Assembly: GCF_036327005.1 (NCBI RefSeq)
Contig: NZ_JAUGZK010000004.1
Span: forward strand, 248,001-312,000
Origin: Alkalimonas mucilaginosa
GTDB lineage: Bacteria > Pseudomonadota > Gammaproteobacteria > Enterobacterales > Alteromonadaceae
Direction: 5' to 3'
DNA: 64,000 bases
The position numbers were made by a program, and so were the translations under genes. Every line of letters begins with the position of its first letter. Within the stretch, counting starts at the first letter, position 1. Positions 8,819 to 17,791 of the stretch are shown here, piece by piece. The notes beneath the pieces were generated by a model. That model was not told the DNA's origin and did not search any database. It saw only the letters and a list, made by a program, of their open reading frames with translations.

Positions 8819-9917
8819 ATGTTTGAAGTTAACCCAGTCCACCAGAGTATCAAAGACGTTACCGAGCGCACAGCTGTGCTTCGGGGGTATCTTTGACTAC
8901 GATAGCAAGCAAGAACGCCTGGAAGAGGTAAGCCGTGAACTGGAAGACCCTGCCATCTGGAATGAGCCGGAAAAAGCCCAGGCTTTGGGAAAGGAACGCT
9001 CAGCGCTGGAGCAGGTAGTCAACACCATCCAAAAGCTTGAACAAGGTGTGCAGGATGTGGCAGGTTTGGTAGAGCTGGCGGTGGAAGCCGACGACGAAGA
9101 CACCTTTGAAGAGGCCAAAACGGAGCTGACAGAGCTGGTGCAACAGCTCGAGTTGCTGGAGTTTCGCCGGATGTTCTCCGGCAAACACGATGTCTCCGAC
9201 TGCTATCTGGATATTCAGTCGGGTTCGGGCGGCACCGAGGCTCAAGACTGGGCCAGCATGTTGATGCGGATGTACCTGCGCTGGGGTGAAGACAAAGGCT
9301 TTAACCCGGAGCTGTATGAAGTCACCGATGGTGATGTGGCCGGTATCAAAGGCTGCACCATCAAGTTCAGTGGTGAATACGCCTATGGCTGGTTGCGCAC
9401 TGAAACCGGTGTGCACCGGCTGGTGCGCAAAAGCCCGTTTGATTCCGGCAATCGCCGTCATACTTCCTTTGCTTCGGTGTTTGTGGCACCGGAAATTGAC
9501 GATGATATTGAAATTGAAATCAATCCGGCCGATTTGCGCATTGACACCTACCGCGCCTCCGGTGCCGGCGGCCAGCACGTCAACCGCACCGATTCAGCCA
9601 TCCGGATCACGCATTTACCGACCAATACGGTGGTGCAGTGCCAGAATGATCGCTCACAGCACAAAAACCGCGACAATGCTTTCAAGCAGTTGCGCGCCAA
9701 GTTGTATGAGCTGGAGCTGCAAAAACAAAATGCCGAGAAGCAGGCGCTGGAAGACAGCAAGTCCGATATTGGCTGGGGCAGTCAGATCCGCTCTTACGTG
9801 CTGGATGACTCCCGTATCAAAGATCTACGTACCGGCGTTGAGACCCGCAATACCCAGGCGGTGTTAGACGGCAATCTGGATAAGTTTATTGAAGCCAGCT
9901 TAAAAGCCGGCTTATAA
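8819..9917 (+). CDS. prfB: Peptide chain release factor 2 (programmed +1 frameshift)
   Basis: RF2 terminates translation at UGA and UAA. The gene begins at the ATG at 8819 (MFEVNPVHQSIKDV), reads 25 codons to CTT followed by an in-frame TGA at 8894-8896, and continues in the +1 frame from GAC at 8895 (DYDSKQERLEEV). The joined product is 365 residues, the same as E. coli RF2. The internal Shine-Dalgarno-like CGGGGGTAT precedes the slip codon. The stop-codon-recognition tripeptide SPF (in RKSPFDSGNRR) and the catalytic GGQ (GAGGQHVNRTDS) are both present. It forms a transcription unit with lysS. Confidence 0.97.
8882..8897 (+). other. RF2 programmed +1 frameshift site
   Basis: The bases CGGGGGTATCTTTGAC include the Shine-Dalgarno mimic GGGGG, the slippery CTT and the regulatory UGA followed by C. 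Low RF2 slows termination at this UGA, so frameshifting rises and RF2 is autoregulated. This is established for the family; the sequence here is the consensus. Confidence 0.96.
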
Positions 9918-9957
9918 GTCACCAAACGCTCTTACTTACCAAACTCAGGAATCAAAC

Positions 9958-11475
9958 ATGGCCGAACAGCAGAACCAAGATAACGAAATTCAGGACGTTA
10001 ACAAGCTGATTGCTGAGCGAAAACATAAATTAGCAGCGCTGCGCGAAGACGGTTTTCTGTTCCCGAACGATTTTCGACGCGACAGTATTTCCAGTGATGT
10101 GATTGCCAAGTATGGCCACCTGAGCAAGGAAGAGCTGGAAGAACAGAAGATCACCGTCAGTCTGGGTGGGCGCATTATGACCCGGCGCATTATGGGCAAA
10201 GCCAGCTTTACCACCATTGCCGATATGGGCGGTAAAATTCAACTCTATGTCGCCCGGGACAGCCTGCCGGAAGGCGTGTACAACGAGCAATTTAAAAAGT
10301 GGGATCTGGGCGATATTATCGGTGCCAGTGGCCATTTATTTAAAACCCAGACCGGTGAATTAACGGTCTGGCTGACGGATATCCGCCTGCTGACTAAAGC
10401 CCTGCGGCCCTTGCCAGATAAATTCCACGGCTTAACCGATAATGAAGCGCGCTATCGCCAGCGTTATCTGGATTTAATTTCCAACGAGCAATCGCGTAAA
10501 ACTTTCCTGGTACGCAGCAAAACCGTGGCCTATATCCGTCGTTTTTTCAATGATGAAGGCTTTTTAGAAGTCGAAACGCCAATGCTGCAGGGCATTCCAG
10601 GCGGTGCCTCGGCGCGCCCCTTTGAAACCCACCACAATGCCCTGGATATGCAGATGTTTTTGCGGATAGCGCCCGAGCTGTATTTAAAGCGGCTGGTGGT
10701 TGGTGGTTTTGAAAAAGTTTTTGAGCTTAATCGTAATTTCCGTAACGAAGGGGTCTCAACCCGCCATAACCCGGAATTCACCATGCTAGAGTTTTACTGG
10801 GCGTATGCGGATTACAACGACTTAATGGACTTAACGGAGAAGTTATTCCGTGGTTTGGCGCTGGAAGTGCTGGGCAGTACCGAAGTGCCGTATCAGGGTG
10901 AAGTCTTTGATTTTGGCAAACCCTTTGCCCGGATGTCGGTGACCGAGTCCATTTTGCACTTCAACCCGACAGTAACCAAAGAGCAACTGGCTACGCGTGA
11001 AGCAGTGGCTGAACTGGCGAAAAGCCTGGGTATTGACGTCAAAGCCAACTACGGCCATGGCCGTATCCTGATGGAAGTGTTTGACGAGCTGGTAGAAACC
11101 AAGCTGCGTCATCCTACCTTTATTACCGAATACCCGGCAGAGGTGTCGCCATTGGCCCGTCGTAACGACCATAACCCTGAGATTACCGACCGCTTCGAGT
11201 TCTTTATCGGTGGCCGCGAACTGGGGAATGGCTTTAGCGAGCTAAACGATGCCGAAGACCAGGCCGAGCGCTTTTTGGAGCAAGTGAAACAAAAAGATGC
11301 CGGTGACGATGAAGCCATGTTCTACGACGAGGACTTCGTGACTGCGCTGGAGCACGGCTTGCCGCCGACCGCAGGTCAGGGCATTGGGATTGATCGTTTG
11401 GTAATGCTGTTGGCCGATGCGCCATCCATTCGGGATGTGATTCTGTTTCCGCATATGCGGCCAGAAGCCAAGTAA
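9958..11475 (+). CDS. lysS: Lysyl-tRNA synthetase, class II
   Basis: Charges tRNA-Lys; 505 residues, the usual class II length. An N-terminal OB-fold anticodon-binding domain (about residues 60-170) precedes the catalytic domain with motif 1 (FFNDEGFLEVETPML), motif 2 (FRNEGVSTRHNPEFTMLEF) and motif 3 (GIGIDRLVML). The ATG at 9958 is preceded by AGGAATC. It lies 40 bases after prfB, the conserved prfB-lysS pair. A long bidirectional terminator follows. Confidence 0.97.
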   Translation: MAEQQNQDNEIQDVNKLIAERKHKLAALREDGFLFPNDFRRDSISSDVIAKYGHLSKEELEEQKITVSLGGRIMTRRIMGKASFTTIADMGGKIQLYVARDSLPEGVYNEQFKKWDLGDIIGASGHLFKTQTGELTVWLTDIRLLTKALRPLPDKFHGLTDNEARYRQRYLDLISNEQSRKTFLVRSKTVAYIRRFFNDEGFLEVETPMLQGIPGGASARPFETHHNALDMQMFLRIAPELYLKRLVVGGFEKVFELNRNFRNEGVSTRHNPEFTMLEFYWAYADYNDLMDLTEKLFRGLALEVLGSTEVPYQGEVFDFGKPFARMSVTESILHFNPTVTKEQLATREAVAELAKSLGIDVKANYGHGRILMEVFDELVETKLRHPTFITEYPAEVSPLARRNDHNPEITDRFEFFIGGRELGNGFSELNDAEDQAERFLEQVKQKDAGDDEAMFYDEDFVTALEHGLPPTAGQGIGIDRLVMLLADAPSIRDVILFPHMRPEAK

Positions 11476-11484
11476 TATTCTGCT

Positions 11485-11530
11485 ACCATAAAACAGCCCG
11501 GCTGGACTTCCAGCCGGGCTGTTTTATGGT
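11485..11530. terminator. Bidirectional terminator between lysS and ispB
   Basis: Perfect 21-bp stem (11485-11505 pairs with 11510-11530) with a 4-base ACTT loop. The stem core is CAGCCCGGCTGG, flanked by A-rich on the left and T-rich on the right, so it can end transcripts from both the convergent lysS and ispB. Confidence 0.92.
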
Positions 11531-11544
11531 GATATAAGAAAATC

Positions 11545-12516
11545 TTAACTGGAGCGACCGACCGCTAAATCGGCCAGTTGCAACAAGGCCGCTTTGTAGG
11601 GGCTATCAGCAAGCACATTAAGCGCTTGCTTGGCTTTTTCTGCCTCTTGCTCTGCTTTACGGCGGGTGTAACCAAAGGCATCGGTTTGTTGCATCGCAGC
11701 CATAATGGCTTCCAGTTGTTGCAGACCATTGCCATCCGTGATGGCACTGCGAATAAGAGCTTGTTGCTCTGGGTTGCCATGCTTGAGGGCATGGATTAAT
11801 GGCAGGGTTGGCTTGCCTTCAGCCAGATCGTCGCCAATGTTTTTGCCAAGCTCTGCCTGATCAGCCTGATAATCCAATACATCATCAATCAATTGGAAAG
11901 CGGTTCCCAGATGCACGCCATAAGCTCGCATGGCATTCACGATGGGTTCAGGCTGCTCGGCCAAAATAGCAGCCAGCTCAGTCGCCGCTTCAAACAACTT
12001 AGCTGTTTTGCAGTAAATCACCTGCAGATAATTTTCTTCACTGGTATCGGCGTCGTGCACATTCATTAATTGCAGCACTTCGCCTTCGGCGATTTTATTG
12101 GTGGCGTCGGCCAGAATGGACATTACTTCCATTCGCTGTAGCGAAACCATCAACTGAAAGGCCCTGGTGTAGAGGAAATCACCGACCAGCACACTGGCCT
12201 GGTTGCCAAATACCGCGTTGGCGGTTTCTTTACCACGACGCAATGTGGATTCATCCACCACATCATCGTGCAGTAAGGTCGCGGTATGAATAAACTCAAT
12301 AATGGTCGCCAGGGTAATATGATCCTTACCCTGGTAGCCGACAGCACGGGCAGCCAGCGTGGCTAATAGCGGGCGCAACCGCTTGCCACCGCTATTGACT
12401 ATGTAGATGCCTAACTGGTTGATCAAAGCAACATCCGATGTCAGCTGGGAAAATATGTGATGATTGACTGCAGTCATATCATCCTGAGATAACTGCTGGA
12501 TCTGCTCTGGTAACAT
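11545..12516 (-). CDS. ispB: Octaprenyl/all-trans polyprenyl diphosphate synthase
   Basis: Makes the isoprenoid tail of ubiquinone and menaquinone by adding isopentenyl units to farnesyl diphosphate; about 323 residues. The first Asp-rich motif is LLHDDVVDES, the second LIDDVLDY; GGKRLRP binds the diphosphate. The start is placed at the ATG at 12516; a TTG immediately upstream would add one residue. Divergent orientation to rplU-rpmA is conserved in gammaproteobacteria. Chain length (C40 or other) cannot be fixed from sequence. Confidence 0.94.
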   Translation of the reverse strand: MLPEQIQQLSQDDMTAVNHHIFSQLTSDVALINQLGIYIVNSGGKRLRPLLATLAARAVGYQGKDHITLATIIEFIHTATLLHDDVVDESTLRRGKETANAVFGNQASVLVGDFLYTRAFQLMVSLQRMEVMSILADATNKIAEGEVLQLMNVHDADTSEENYLQVIYCKTAKLFEAATELAAILAEQPEPIVNAMRAYGVHLGTAFQLIDDVLDYQADQAELGKNIGDDLAEGKPTLPLIHALKHGNPEQQALIRSAITDGNGLQQLEAIMAAMQQTDAFGYTRRKAEQEAEKAKQALNVLADSPYKAALLQLADLAVGRSS

Positions 12517-12633
12517 CAAAAAAGCCGCTTTGCGTAAGGGTTTGAATTAGCGCAATTCTACACCAAGGTTTGGAGTGTCTCCAAGCGAAACGGGATCCTT
12601 TTACAGGGACAGGGATCTTTTTCGAATTTGCAC

Positions 12634-12662
12634 TTGCGGGCCTAGGGGAAATTGCGTACAAT
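12634..12662 (+). promoter_or_regulatory. Promoter of rplU-rpmA
   Basis: TTGCGG (12634-12639), a 17-base spacer and TACAAT (12657-12662), about 70 bases before the rplU ATG. It reads away from the divergent ispB. Confidence 0.6.
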
Positions 12663-12730
12663 TCGCGCCCTGTGAATTGAATTAACACGCCTCTCTTTTA
12701 TGCACAGGCGTGCTTTGTACGGAGTTAACT

Positions 12731-13039
12731 ATGTACGCGGTTTTCCAAAGTGGTGGTAAACAGCACCGTGTGACTGAAGGTCAGACCCTGCGTCTGGAAA
12801 AGCTGGATTTAGATGCCGGCGCCACAGTCGAATTTACCCCTTTGATGGTAGCAAATGGTGAGAATATCAGCATTGGCACCCCTGTTGTCGAAGGCAGCAA
12901 AGTGGTTGCGGAAGTGGTCAGTCATGGCCGTCATGATAAAATCAAAATCGTGAAATTCCGTCGTCGTAAGCATTCACGCAAGCAGATGGGCCACCGTCAG
13001 TGGTTCACTGAAGTGAAAATTACCAGCATCAGCGCGTAA
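12731..13039 (+). CDS. rplU: 50S ribosomal protein L21
   Basis: Large-subunit ribosomal protein, 102 residues. The frame is open a few codons upstream but the ATG at 12731, preceded by GGAGTTAACT, gives the invariant MYAVFQSGGKQHRV start. The C-terminal RRRKHSRKQMGHRQWFT signature of L21 is intact. It is followed 17 bases later by rpmA, as in nearly all bacteria. Confidence 0.98.
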   Translation: MYAVFQSGGKQHRVTEGQTLRLEKLDLDAGATVEFTPLMVANGENISIGTPVVEGSKVVAEVVSHGRHDKIKIVKFRRRKHSRKQMGHRQWFTEVKITSISA

Positions 13040-13056
13040 TCGAGGAGTACTGAACC

Positions 13057-13314
13057 ATGGCAAGTAAAAAAGGTGTAGGTAGTACCCGTAACGGTCGCGA
13101 TTCAGAAGCTAAACGCTTAGGTGTTAAGCGCTTCGGTGGTGAGTCTGTGTTAGCGGGTAACATCATTGTTCGTCAGCGTGGAACCAAGTTCCATGCCGGT
13201 AATAACGTAGGTATTGGCCGTGACCATACCTTGTTTGCCCTGTCTGACGGCAAAGTGCAGTTTGAAGTGAAAGGCGAGCACAATCGCAAATACGTCAGCA
13301 TCGTTGCTGAGTAA
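13057..13314 (+). CDS. rpmA: 50S ribosomal protein L27
   Basis: Large-subunit ribosomal protein near the peptidyl-transferase centre, 85 residues. The N-terminus MASKKGVGSTRNGRDSEAKR is the classic gammaproteobacterial form, without the Firmicutes-type cleaved extension, followed by LGVKRFGGE and IVRQRGTKFH. A GAGGAG ribosome-binding site precedes the ATG and a terminator follows the stop within 20 bases. Confidence 0.98.
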   Translation: MASKKGVGSTRNGRDSEAKRLGVKRFGGESVLAGNIIVRQRGTKFHAGNNVGIGRDHTLFALSDGKVQFEVKGEHNRKYVSIVAE

Positions 13315-13329
13315 GCTTCCTGCTGCGAT

Positions 13330-13357
13330 AAAACCCCGCCCTGGTGCGGGGTTTTTT
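13330..13357 (+). terminator. Intrinsic terminator of rplU-rpmA
   Basis: AAAACCCCGC / GCGGGGTTTT stem with a 6-base loop CCTGGT, followed by more T. It separates rpmA from obgE, which therefore probably has its own promoter in 13360-13470. Confidence 0.92.
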
Positions 13358-13471
13358 GTATCTGCTAACCGTGAAACAGTCTTCAAAGGTTTTGCTGCGG
13401 GTACTTTGGTATATACTAGTGCATTGGCATAGCTCGATGCACCCAATATTCTTTGAATCAGGTAACCACAG

Positions 13472-14647
13472 ATGAAATTTGTTGATGAAGCCGTGATCCG
13501 GGTTGAAGCCGGTGATGGTGGGAACGGAATAATCAGTTTTCTGCGTGAAAAATTTATTTCCAAAGGTGGCCCGAATGGTGGTGACGGTGGGGATGGTGGC
13601 GACGTGTATTTGGTGGCCGATACCAACCTGAACACCCTGGTGGATTATCAGTTTGAGCGCTTTCACCGTGCTGAACGCGGCCAAAATGGTATGAGTAAAA
13701 ATTGCACCGGCAAGCGCGGTGAAGATTTGGAATTGCGGGTGCCGGTTGGTACCCGTGCCATTGATATTGATACCAATGAAATCATTGGTGACTTGACCAA
13801 AGCAGGGCAGCGACTGCGGGTTGCAAAGGGCGGGTGGCATGGCTTGGGCAATGCCCGTTTTACCAGCAGTACCAACAGAGCTCCGCGTAAAAAGACCAAC
13901 GGTACCCCTGGTGAGATCCGCAATTTGCAACTGGAATTGATGTTGTTGGCGGATGTTGGTTTGCTGGGTTTGCCAAATGCGGGTAAGTCTACCTTAATTC
14001 GCTCTGTATCAGCCGCTAAGCCAAAAGTAGCCGATTACCCATTTACCACCCTGGTGCCAAATCTTGGCGTGGTGCGCGTTGACGCACACCGCTCTTTTGT
14101 TATTGCGGATATTCCTGGCCTGATTGAAGGTGCTTCCGAAGGGGCCGGTTTAGGGATCCAGTTTTTACGCCACCTTGAGCGTTGCCGCTTGTTGATCCAT
14201 TTGGTGGATGTTTTGCCGGCGGATGGCTCTGATCCGGCAGAAAATGCCAAAGTCATCGTGGAAGAGTTGCAAAAATACAGCAGCAAGCTGGCGGAAAAAC
14301 CACGCTGGCTGGTGTTTAACAAAACCGACTTGGTACTGGACGATGAACTGGCAGAGATCCAGCAACAGGTAGTGACTGCGCTGAACTGGCAAAGCCCCGT
14401 ATACAGTATTGCTGCAGCCAGCAGTACCGGCACCAAAGAACTGGCCAAAGCTGTGTTCGATTATTTGGATGAACTGCCAAGAGATCAAGAGCAGACAGAT
14501 GCAGCTGATCCCGAGCAATTCAAGTGGCATGATGACGAGCCGGTCCATAGTCAGGCTGTGCATCAACCCTATGATGATAGCGACGATGATGATGATGATG
14601 ATTTTGATGACGACGACTATGACGTTGAAGTGATTTACCAGCGTTAG
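13472..14647 (+). CDS. obgE: Obg-family GTPase (ObgE/CgtA)
   Basis: Essential GTPase in 50S assembly and stress control; 391 residues. The glycine-rich Obg fold comes first (GDGGNGIISF, GGDGGDGGDVYLV), then the G domain with G1 GLPNAGKST, the G3 DIPGL, and G4 NKTD. The C-terminus is a long acidic tail with an almost pure Asp run encoded by GAT/GAC repeats, as in proteobacterial ObgE. It is 158 bases after rpmA and its stop abuts folA. Confidence 0.96.
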   Translation: MKFVDEAVIRVEAGDGGNGIISFLREKFISKGGPNGGDGGDGGDVYLVADTNLNTLVDYQFERFHRAERGQNGMSKNCTGKRGEDLELRVPVGTRAIDIDTNEIIGDLTKAGQRLRVAKGGWHGLGNARFTSSTNRAPRKKTNGTPGEIRNLQLELMLLADVGLLGLPNAGKSTLIRSVSAAKPKVADYPFTTLVPNLGVVRVDAHRSFVIADIPGLIEGASEGAGLGIQFLRHLERCRLLIHLVDVLPADGSDPAENAKVIVEELQKYSSKLAEKPRWLVFNKTDLVLDDELAEIQQQVVTALNWQSPVYSIAAASSTGTKELAKAVFDYLDELPRDQEQTDAADPEQFKWHDDEPVHSQAVHQPYDDSDDDDDDDFDDDDYDVEVIYQR

Positions 14648-14658
14648 TGGGTACCAGC

Positions 14659-15147
14659 ATGATTTCGATGATTGCCGCTATGGCGCACAACCGGGTTATT
14701 GGGCTTAACAACAGCATGCCCTGGCATATGCCTGCTGATTTACAGCACTTTAAGCGCCTGACCACGGGAAAAACTGTGCTGATGGGGCGCAAAACCTACG
14801 ATTCGATAGGCCGGGCCTTACCCAACCGACGTAATCTGGTGGTTAGCCGCCAGCCAGCACCTGCAGGTTCGGAGGCTGAGTGGTTTACCAGCCTGGAAGC
14901 AGCTTTGGCTGCCACCACTCCTGATGAAGAAGTGATGATCATGGGGGGGGCTGAAATTTATCGGCAGTGCCTGCCAAAAGCAGAGCGGCTGTACTTGACC
15001 GAAATAGATGCTGAGCTTCGCGGCGATACCTGGTTTCCTGACTATCAGTCTGAGGCAGACTGGCAGTTTATCAGTGTGGAGCAGCATCAGGCTGATACAA
15101 AAAATCCGTTTGCGTATCAGTTTATTACTTTACAACGAGTGGTTTAG
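14659..15147 (+). CDS. folA: Dihydrofolate reductase
   Basis: Reduces dihydrofolate to tetrahydrofolate with NADPH and is the trimethoprim target; 162 residues. A GTG overlaps the obgE stop but the ATG at 14659 gives the normal N-terminus MISMIAAMAHNRVIG. The active-site loop NSMPWHMPADLQHF (M20 loop and D27 equivalent), the NADPH-binding GRKTYDSIGRALPNR and VMIMGGAEIY motifs are all present, so the enzyme should be active. No trimethoprim-resistance-type substitution can be read reliably by eye. It follows obgE directly. Confidence 0.96.
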   Translation: MISMIAAMAHNRVIGLNNSMPWHMPADLQHFKRLTTGKTVLMGRKTYDSIGRALPNRRNLVVSRQPAPAGSEAEWFTSLEAALAATTPDEEVMIMGGAEIYRQCLPKAERLYLTEIDAELRGDTWFPDYQSEADWQFISVEQHQADTKNPFAYQFITLQRVV

Positions 15148-15158
15148 CCGCACAAGAT

Positions 15159-15187
15159 TTGCGCAGGCTGCTACATATTGCTACTAT
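15159..15187 (+). promoter_or_regulatory. Promoter of the DUF3718-type gene
   Basis: TTGCGC (15159-15164), 17-base spacer, then TACTAT (15182-15187) preceded by TGC, an extended -10. It lies 36 bases before the 15223 start codon. Confidence 0.6.
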
Positions 15188-15222
15188 CATTTTAATGCTG
15201 ATGTGAATTTGAGGAGACGTAG

Positions 15223-15597
15223 ATGAAGTTGTTGCCTACTATGGCTTGTGGCGCGGTGCTCGCCGGAGCTGTGTTGTTTGCACCGGTTGCTTCGGCAGAT
15301 CAGCAACTGGCAGCCTCCATGTGTGACTATGTGGCGGCGGATGATCGTAATCGCTTTCGTAAAGTGCTCAGTGATTACCGGCTACGCTTGCGTAATATCT
15401 ACGATGGGGTGGTCTGCAATGGCGAGAGTCTGGTGCGGCATGCATTTCGAAGCGGTGCCAACGATGTTGGTGAGTTTATTATTCGTCAGTTGCCTGGATC
15501 GCAACTGGCCGAATCCGGTGATGTCGAGTGGGCGCAAGCCAACGGCTTTGGCGATACACCGCTGTTTGCTTCTTTGCAGGAGCGGGCTGGCGATTAA
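15223..15597 (+). CDS. Small secreted protein, DUF3718-like
   Basis: Protein of 124 residues with a clear signal peptide (about residues 1-25, ending ASA before DQQLA). The mature part is about 99 residues with two cysteines (SMCDYVAADDRNRF and GVVCNGESLVRHAF) that could form a disulfide. The pattern of one early Cys in a MCxYV-type helix and a later Cys before LVRHA resembles the DUF3718 family of Alteromonadales and Shewanella; I recognise it by pattern only. GAGGAGACGTAG precedes the ATG. Function is unknown; a periplasmic role is likely. Confidence 0.7.
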   Translation: MKLLPTMACGAVLAGAVLFAPVASADQQLAASMCDYVAADDRNRFRKVLSDYRLRLRNIYDGVVCNGESLVRHAFRSGANDVGEFIIRQLPGSQLAESGDVEWAQANGFGDTPLFASLQERAGD

Positions 15598-15601
15598 CAG
15601 A

Positions 15602-15659
15602 CCAGTGTTAGCAATAAAAAAATCCGCCAACTGGCGGATTTTTTTATTGCTAACACTGG
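15602..15659. terminator. 58-bp near-perfect palindrome, bidirectional terminator
   Basis: A 28-bp perfect stem (15602-15629 with 15632-15659) with only AC at the centre. The core is AAATCCGCCA / TGGCGGATTT with seven A on one side and seven T on the other, flanked by a further 11 paired bases. It lies between convergent genes, so it can terminate both. Confidence 0.9.
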
Positions 15660-15665
15660 CTTGAA

Positions 15666-17675
15666 TCAGACTTTGAACTGATCGACCGATTGGCGCAACT
15701 CTTCAGCCAGGCGGGCCACTTCATGGCTGGAGTCGGAGGTTTGCTCGGCTCCAGAAGCCGTTTCTTCGGCAATAGAAACAATGGACTCTAGCAACTGGCT
15801 GATGTCATTGGCCACCTGATTTTGCTCTTCTGCCGCGTGTGCAATTTGCTCACTCATATCCCTTGCCTGATGGACGGCATGTGTAATGGAATCCAGAGCT
15901 TTGTCCTGAATATCGGTTTGTGCCACACAGTTTTCAGCTTGCTTTTTGCCTTTCTTCATTGCTTCAACGGCATTCTGGGCACCTTTTTGCAGCACTTCAA
16001 TCATCGCCTGTATTTCTTGTGTTGATGCCTGAGTTTTGCTGGCCAGTGATCGTACTTCATCGGCTACCACCGCAAAGCCGCGGCCCTGCTCACCAGCCCG
16101 CGCTGCTTCGATGGCTGCATTAAGCGCCAGCAGGTTGGTTTGCTCCGCAATACCACGGATTACATCCAGAATACTGCCGATGGAAGCACTATCCTGATTC
16201 AGCTTATTGATGACCAGTGAAGCTTGCTCCACTTCGTGCGACAGCTCAGTGATAATTTGTTTATTGGCTTGCGAGATCCCTTTAACCCGCTCGGCTTCAC
16301 TGTCGGCATTTTTGATCTCTGCCAGCGCATCCCCGGCACTTTGCATCACGCCCTGCGAAGTGCTGCTCATTTCGGTGGTAGCGGTTGCCGCCTGAGTCAC
16401 CTGAGACTTCTGCTCTTTAATAGCACCACTGGTTTGTACCGTAATAGCCGATGTTTGTTCGGAAGCAGCAGCCAGTTGGGTAGAGCGCGAAATGATGCCT
16501 TTGATCAACAGTTGCAAGCTATCGATCACCTTATTGCAGTTCCGGGCCAGCTCTGCAAACTCATCAGTGCCTTTGGCATCCAGTTTGCGGGTAAGATCGC
16601 CTGAGGCGACCACACCAAGAATTTCGTTCACCCGGTGCAGTGGTTGCGTAATGCTGCGTACTGTCCAGATGGTAATACCTGCCGCCAGCAGCACAGAGAT
16701 AAACATCACCACGAAATTGAAGTTAACGGCGTTACTGACATTGGCGGCGGAGGTACGTTGAATATCATCCGCAGCACTTCGGGCCAGGGCTAACAGAGCA
16801 TTGAGTTGGCTTAGACCAGCTGTGGTGTGTTGTTCGGTTTGCGCGAGCAGTGCCTCTGAGGCTTCGATGGATTGCAGGTGTTGCTCTTTAATGCGAGTCA
16901 GACCGCTGTTGCCGGAAAGCAGCTGTTCAATATCATTCACTTTATCCGCTAAATCGGACACCAGATCGAGGCTGCCAGCCTGTTGTTGTATACGAGCAAA
17001 ATTTTGCGTTAGCTCGCCAAGCCGAAAGGTCAGCTCATTCGATACGGTATTTGCAATCAGTGCATTTTCGGTGCGAATGAGATCCACGGCAGTACTGACC
17101 AGGGTGTTCAGGCCCATCTCAATCTGAGTTGCGGCTTCATAGGCTTCCGGGAAGCGTGTCCGAACATCACGCAGATCAGTAAAATCAAGAATGAACATGG
17201 CGGCATCATCGGCAGCTGTTTCCAGTGCCTCCATGCGTTGATTCATGGTATCGCGCAGCGTTAAGCGATTGGTCAGTTGCTCAAACAGACGGGTGCTGGC
17301 CGGTAGGTAATCAGCATACACCGTGCTGACTTTGTCAAAGGCCGCGCGCAGCTCTGCTTCATTTTGCAGCGCCTGCTGCAAGCCTTGGGCTGACCGTTCG
17401 TAATTTGCTTGCTCTTGATTAAACTGACGCCGGAAATTCGCAATCTCGTCCAACTCACTGGCATAAAAGGCCTGCAAGCTGATTTTGCTCATAATGCCGA
17501 ATTGGCTTTGCAAAGCGCCACTGTTTTCCAGAGCCGGAATGGTAACCTCGTTGACCTGGGTGGTGGAGTTGTTGATGCTGTTCAGGCTAAGGTATGCAGA
17601 GATACCGATGATCAGCAGCAGTAAGGAAATGATGCCGAAGCCACCAATGACCCTAAGCGCTACAGTTAACTTCAT
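15666..17675 (-). CDS. Methyl-accepting chemotaxis protein
   Basis: Transmembrane chemoreceptor of 669 residues. TM1 spans about residues 10-30; a long, almost wholly helical periplasmic domain (about 31-319) follows, resembling helical-bundle sensor domains such as HBM rather than Cache; TM2 is about 320-339, then HAMP (340-395) and the cytoplasmic signalling region with the conserved hairpin tip EQTNLLALNAAIEAARAGE and GRGFAVVADEVRSLA. The ligand is unknown. No chemotaxis genes adjoin it. The sequence ends DQFKV without a CheR-binding pentapeptide. Confidence 0.93.
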   Translation of the reverse strand: MKLTVALRVIGGFGIISLLLLIIGISAYLSLNSINNSTTQVNEVTIPALENSGALQSQFGIMSKISLQAFYASELDEIANFRRQFNQEQANYERSAQGLQQALQNEAELRAAFDKVSTVYADYLPASTRLFEQLTNRLTLRDTMNQRMEALETAADDAAMFILDFTDLRDVRTRFPEAYEAATQIEMGLNTLVSTAVDLIRTENALIANTVSNELTFRLGELTQNFARIQQQAGSLDLVSDLADKVNDIEQLLSGNSGLTRIKEQHLQSIEASEALLAQTEQHTTAGLSQLNALLALARSAADDIQRTSAANVSNAVNFNFVVMFISVLLAAGITIWTVRSITQPLHRVNEILGVVASGDLTRKLDAKGTDEFAELARNCNKVIDSLQLLIKGIISRSTQLAAASEQTSAITVQTSGAIKEQKSQVTQAATATTEMSSTSQGVMQSAGDALAEIKNADSEAERVKGISQANKQIITELSHEVEQASLVINKLNQDSASIGSILDVIRGIAEQTNLLALNAAIEAARAGEQGRGFAVVADEVRSLASKTQASTQEIQAMIEVLQKGAQNAVEAMKKGKKQAENCVAQTDIQDKALDSITHAVHQARDMSEQIAHAAEEQNQVANDISQLLESIVSIAEETASGAEQTSDSSHEVARLAEELRQSVDQFKV

Positions 17676-17791
17676 AAAAACTCCCGATGGACTGGTCTAG
17701 AACACATGTTCGGATTAAGCCAGTTGAATCAGCCATTTGTTTAGCCAGGTTTGGACTAAACGCCACATAGAAAGCCTGGGCTCATAGTGAG

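Noticed and set aside
8760..8894. prfB read as one unshifted frame from 8760
   Set aside because: The first 45 codons of that frame do not resemble RF2; the ATG at 8819 plus +1 shift gives the conserved N-terminus and exact family length.
13295..13930. 211-residue open frame on the minus strand over obgE
   Set aside because: Antisense shadow of obgE; no recognisable protein and no ribosome-binding site.
14520..14792. His-rich ORF (HHHHHRR) on the minus strand
   Set aside because: It is the antisense reading of the Asp repeat in obgE.
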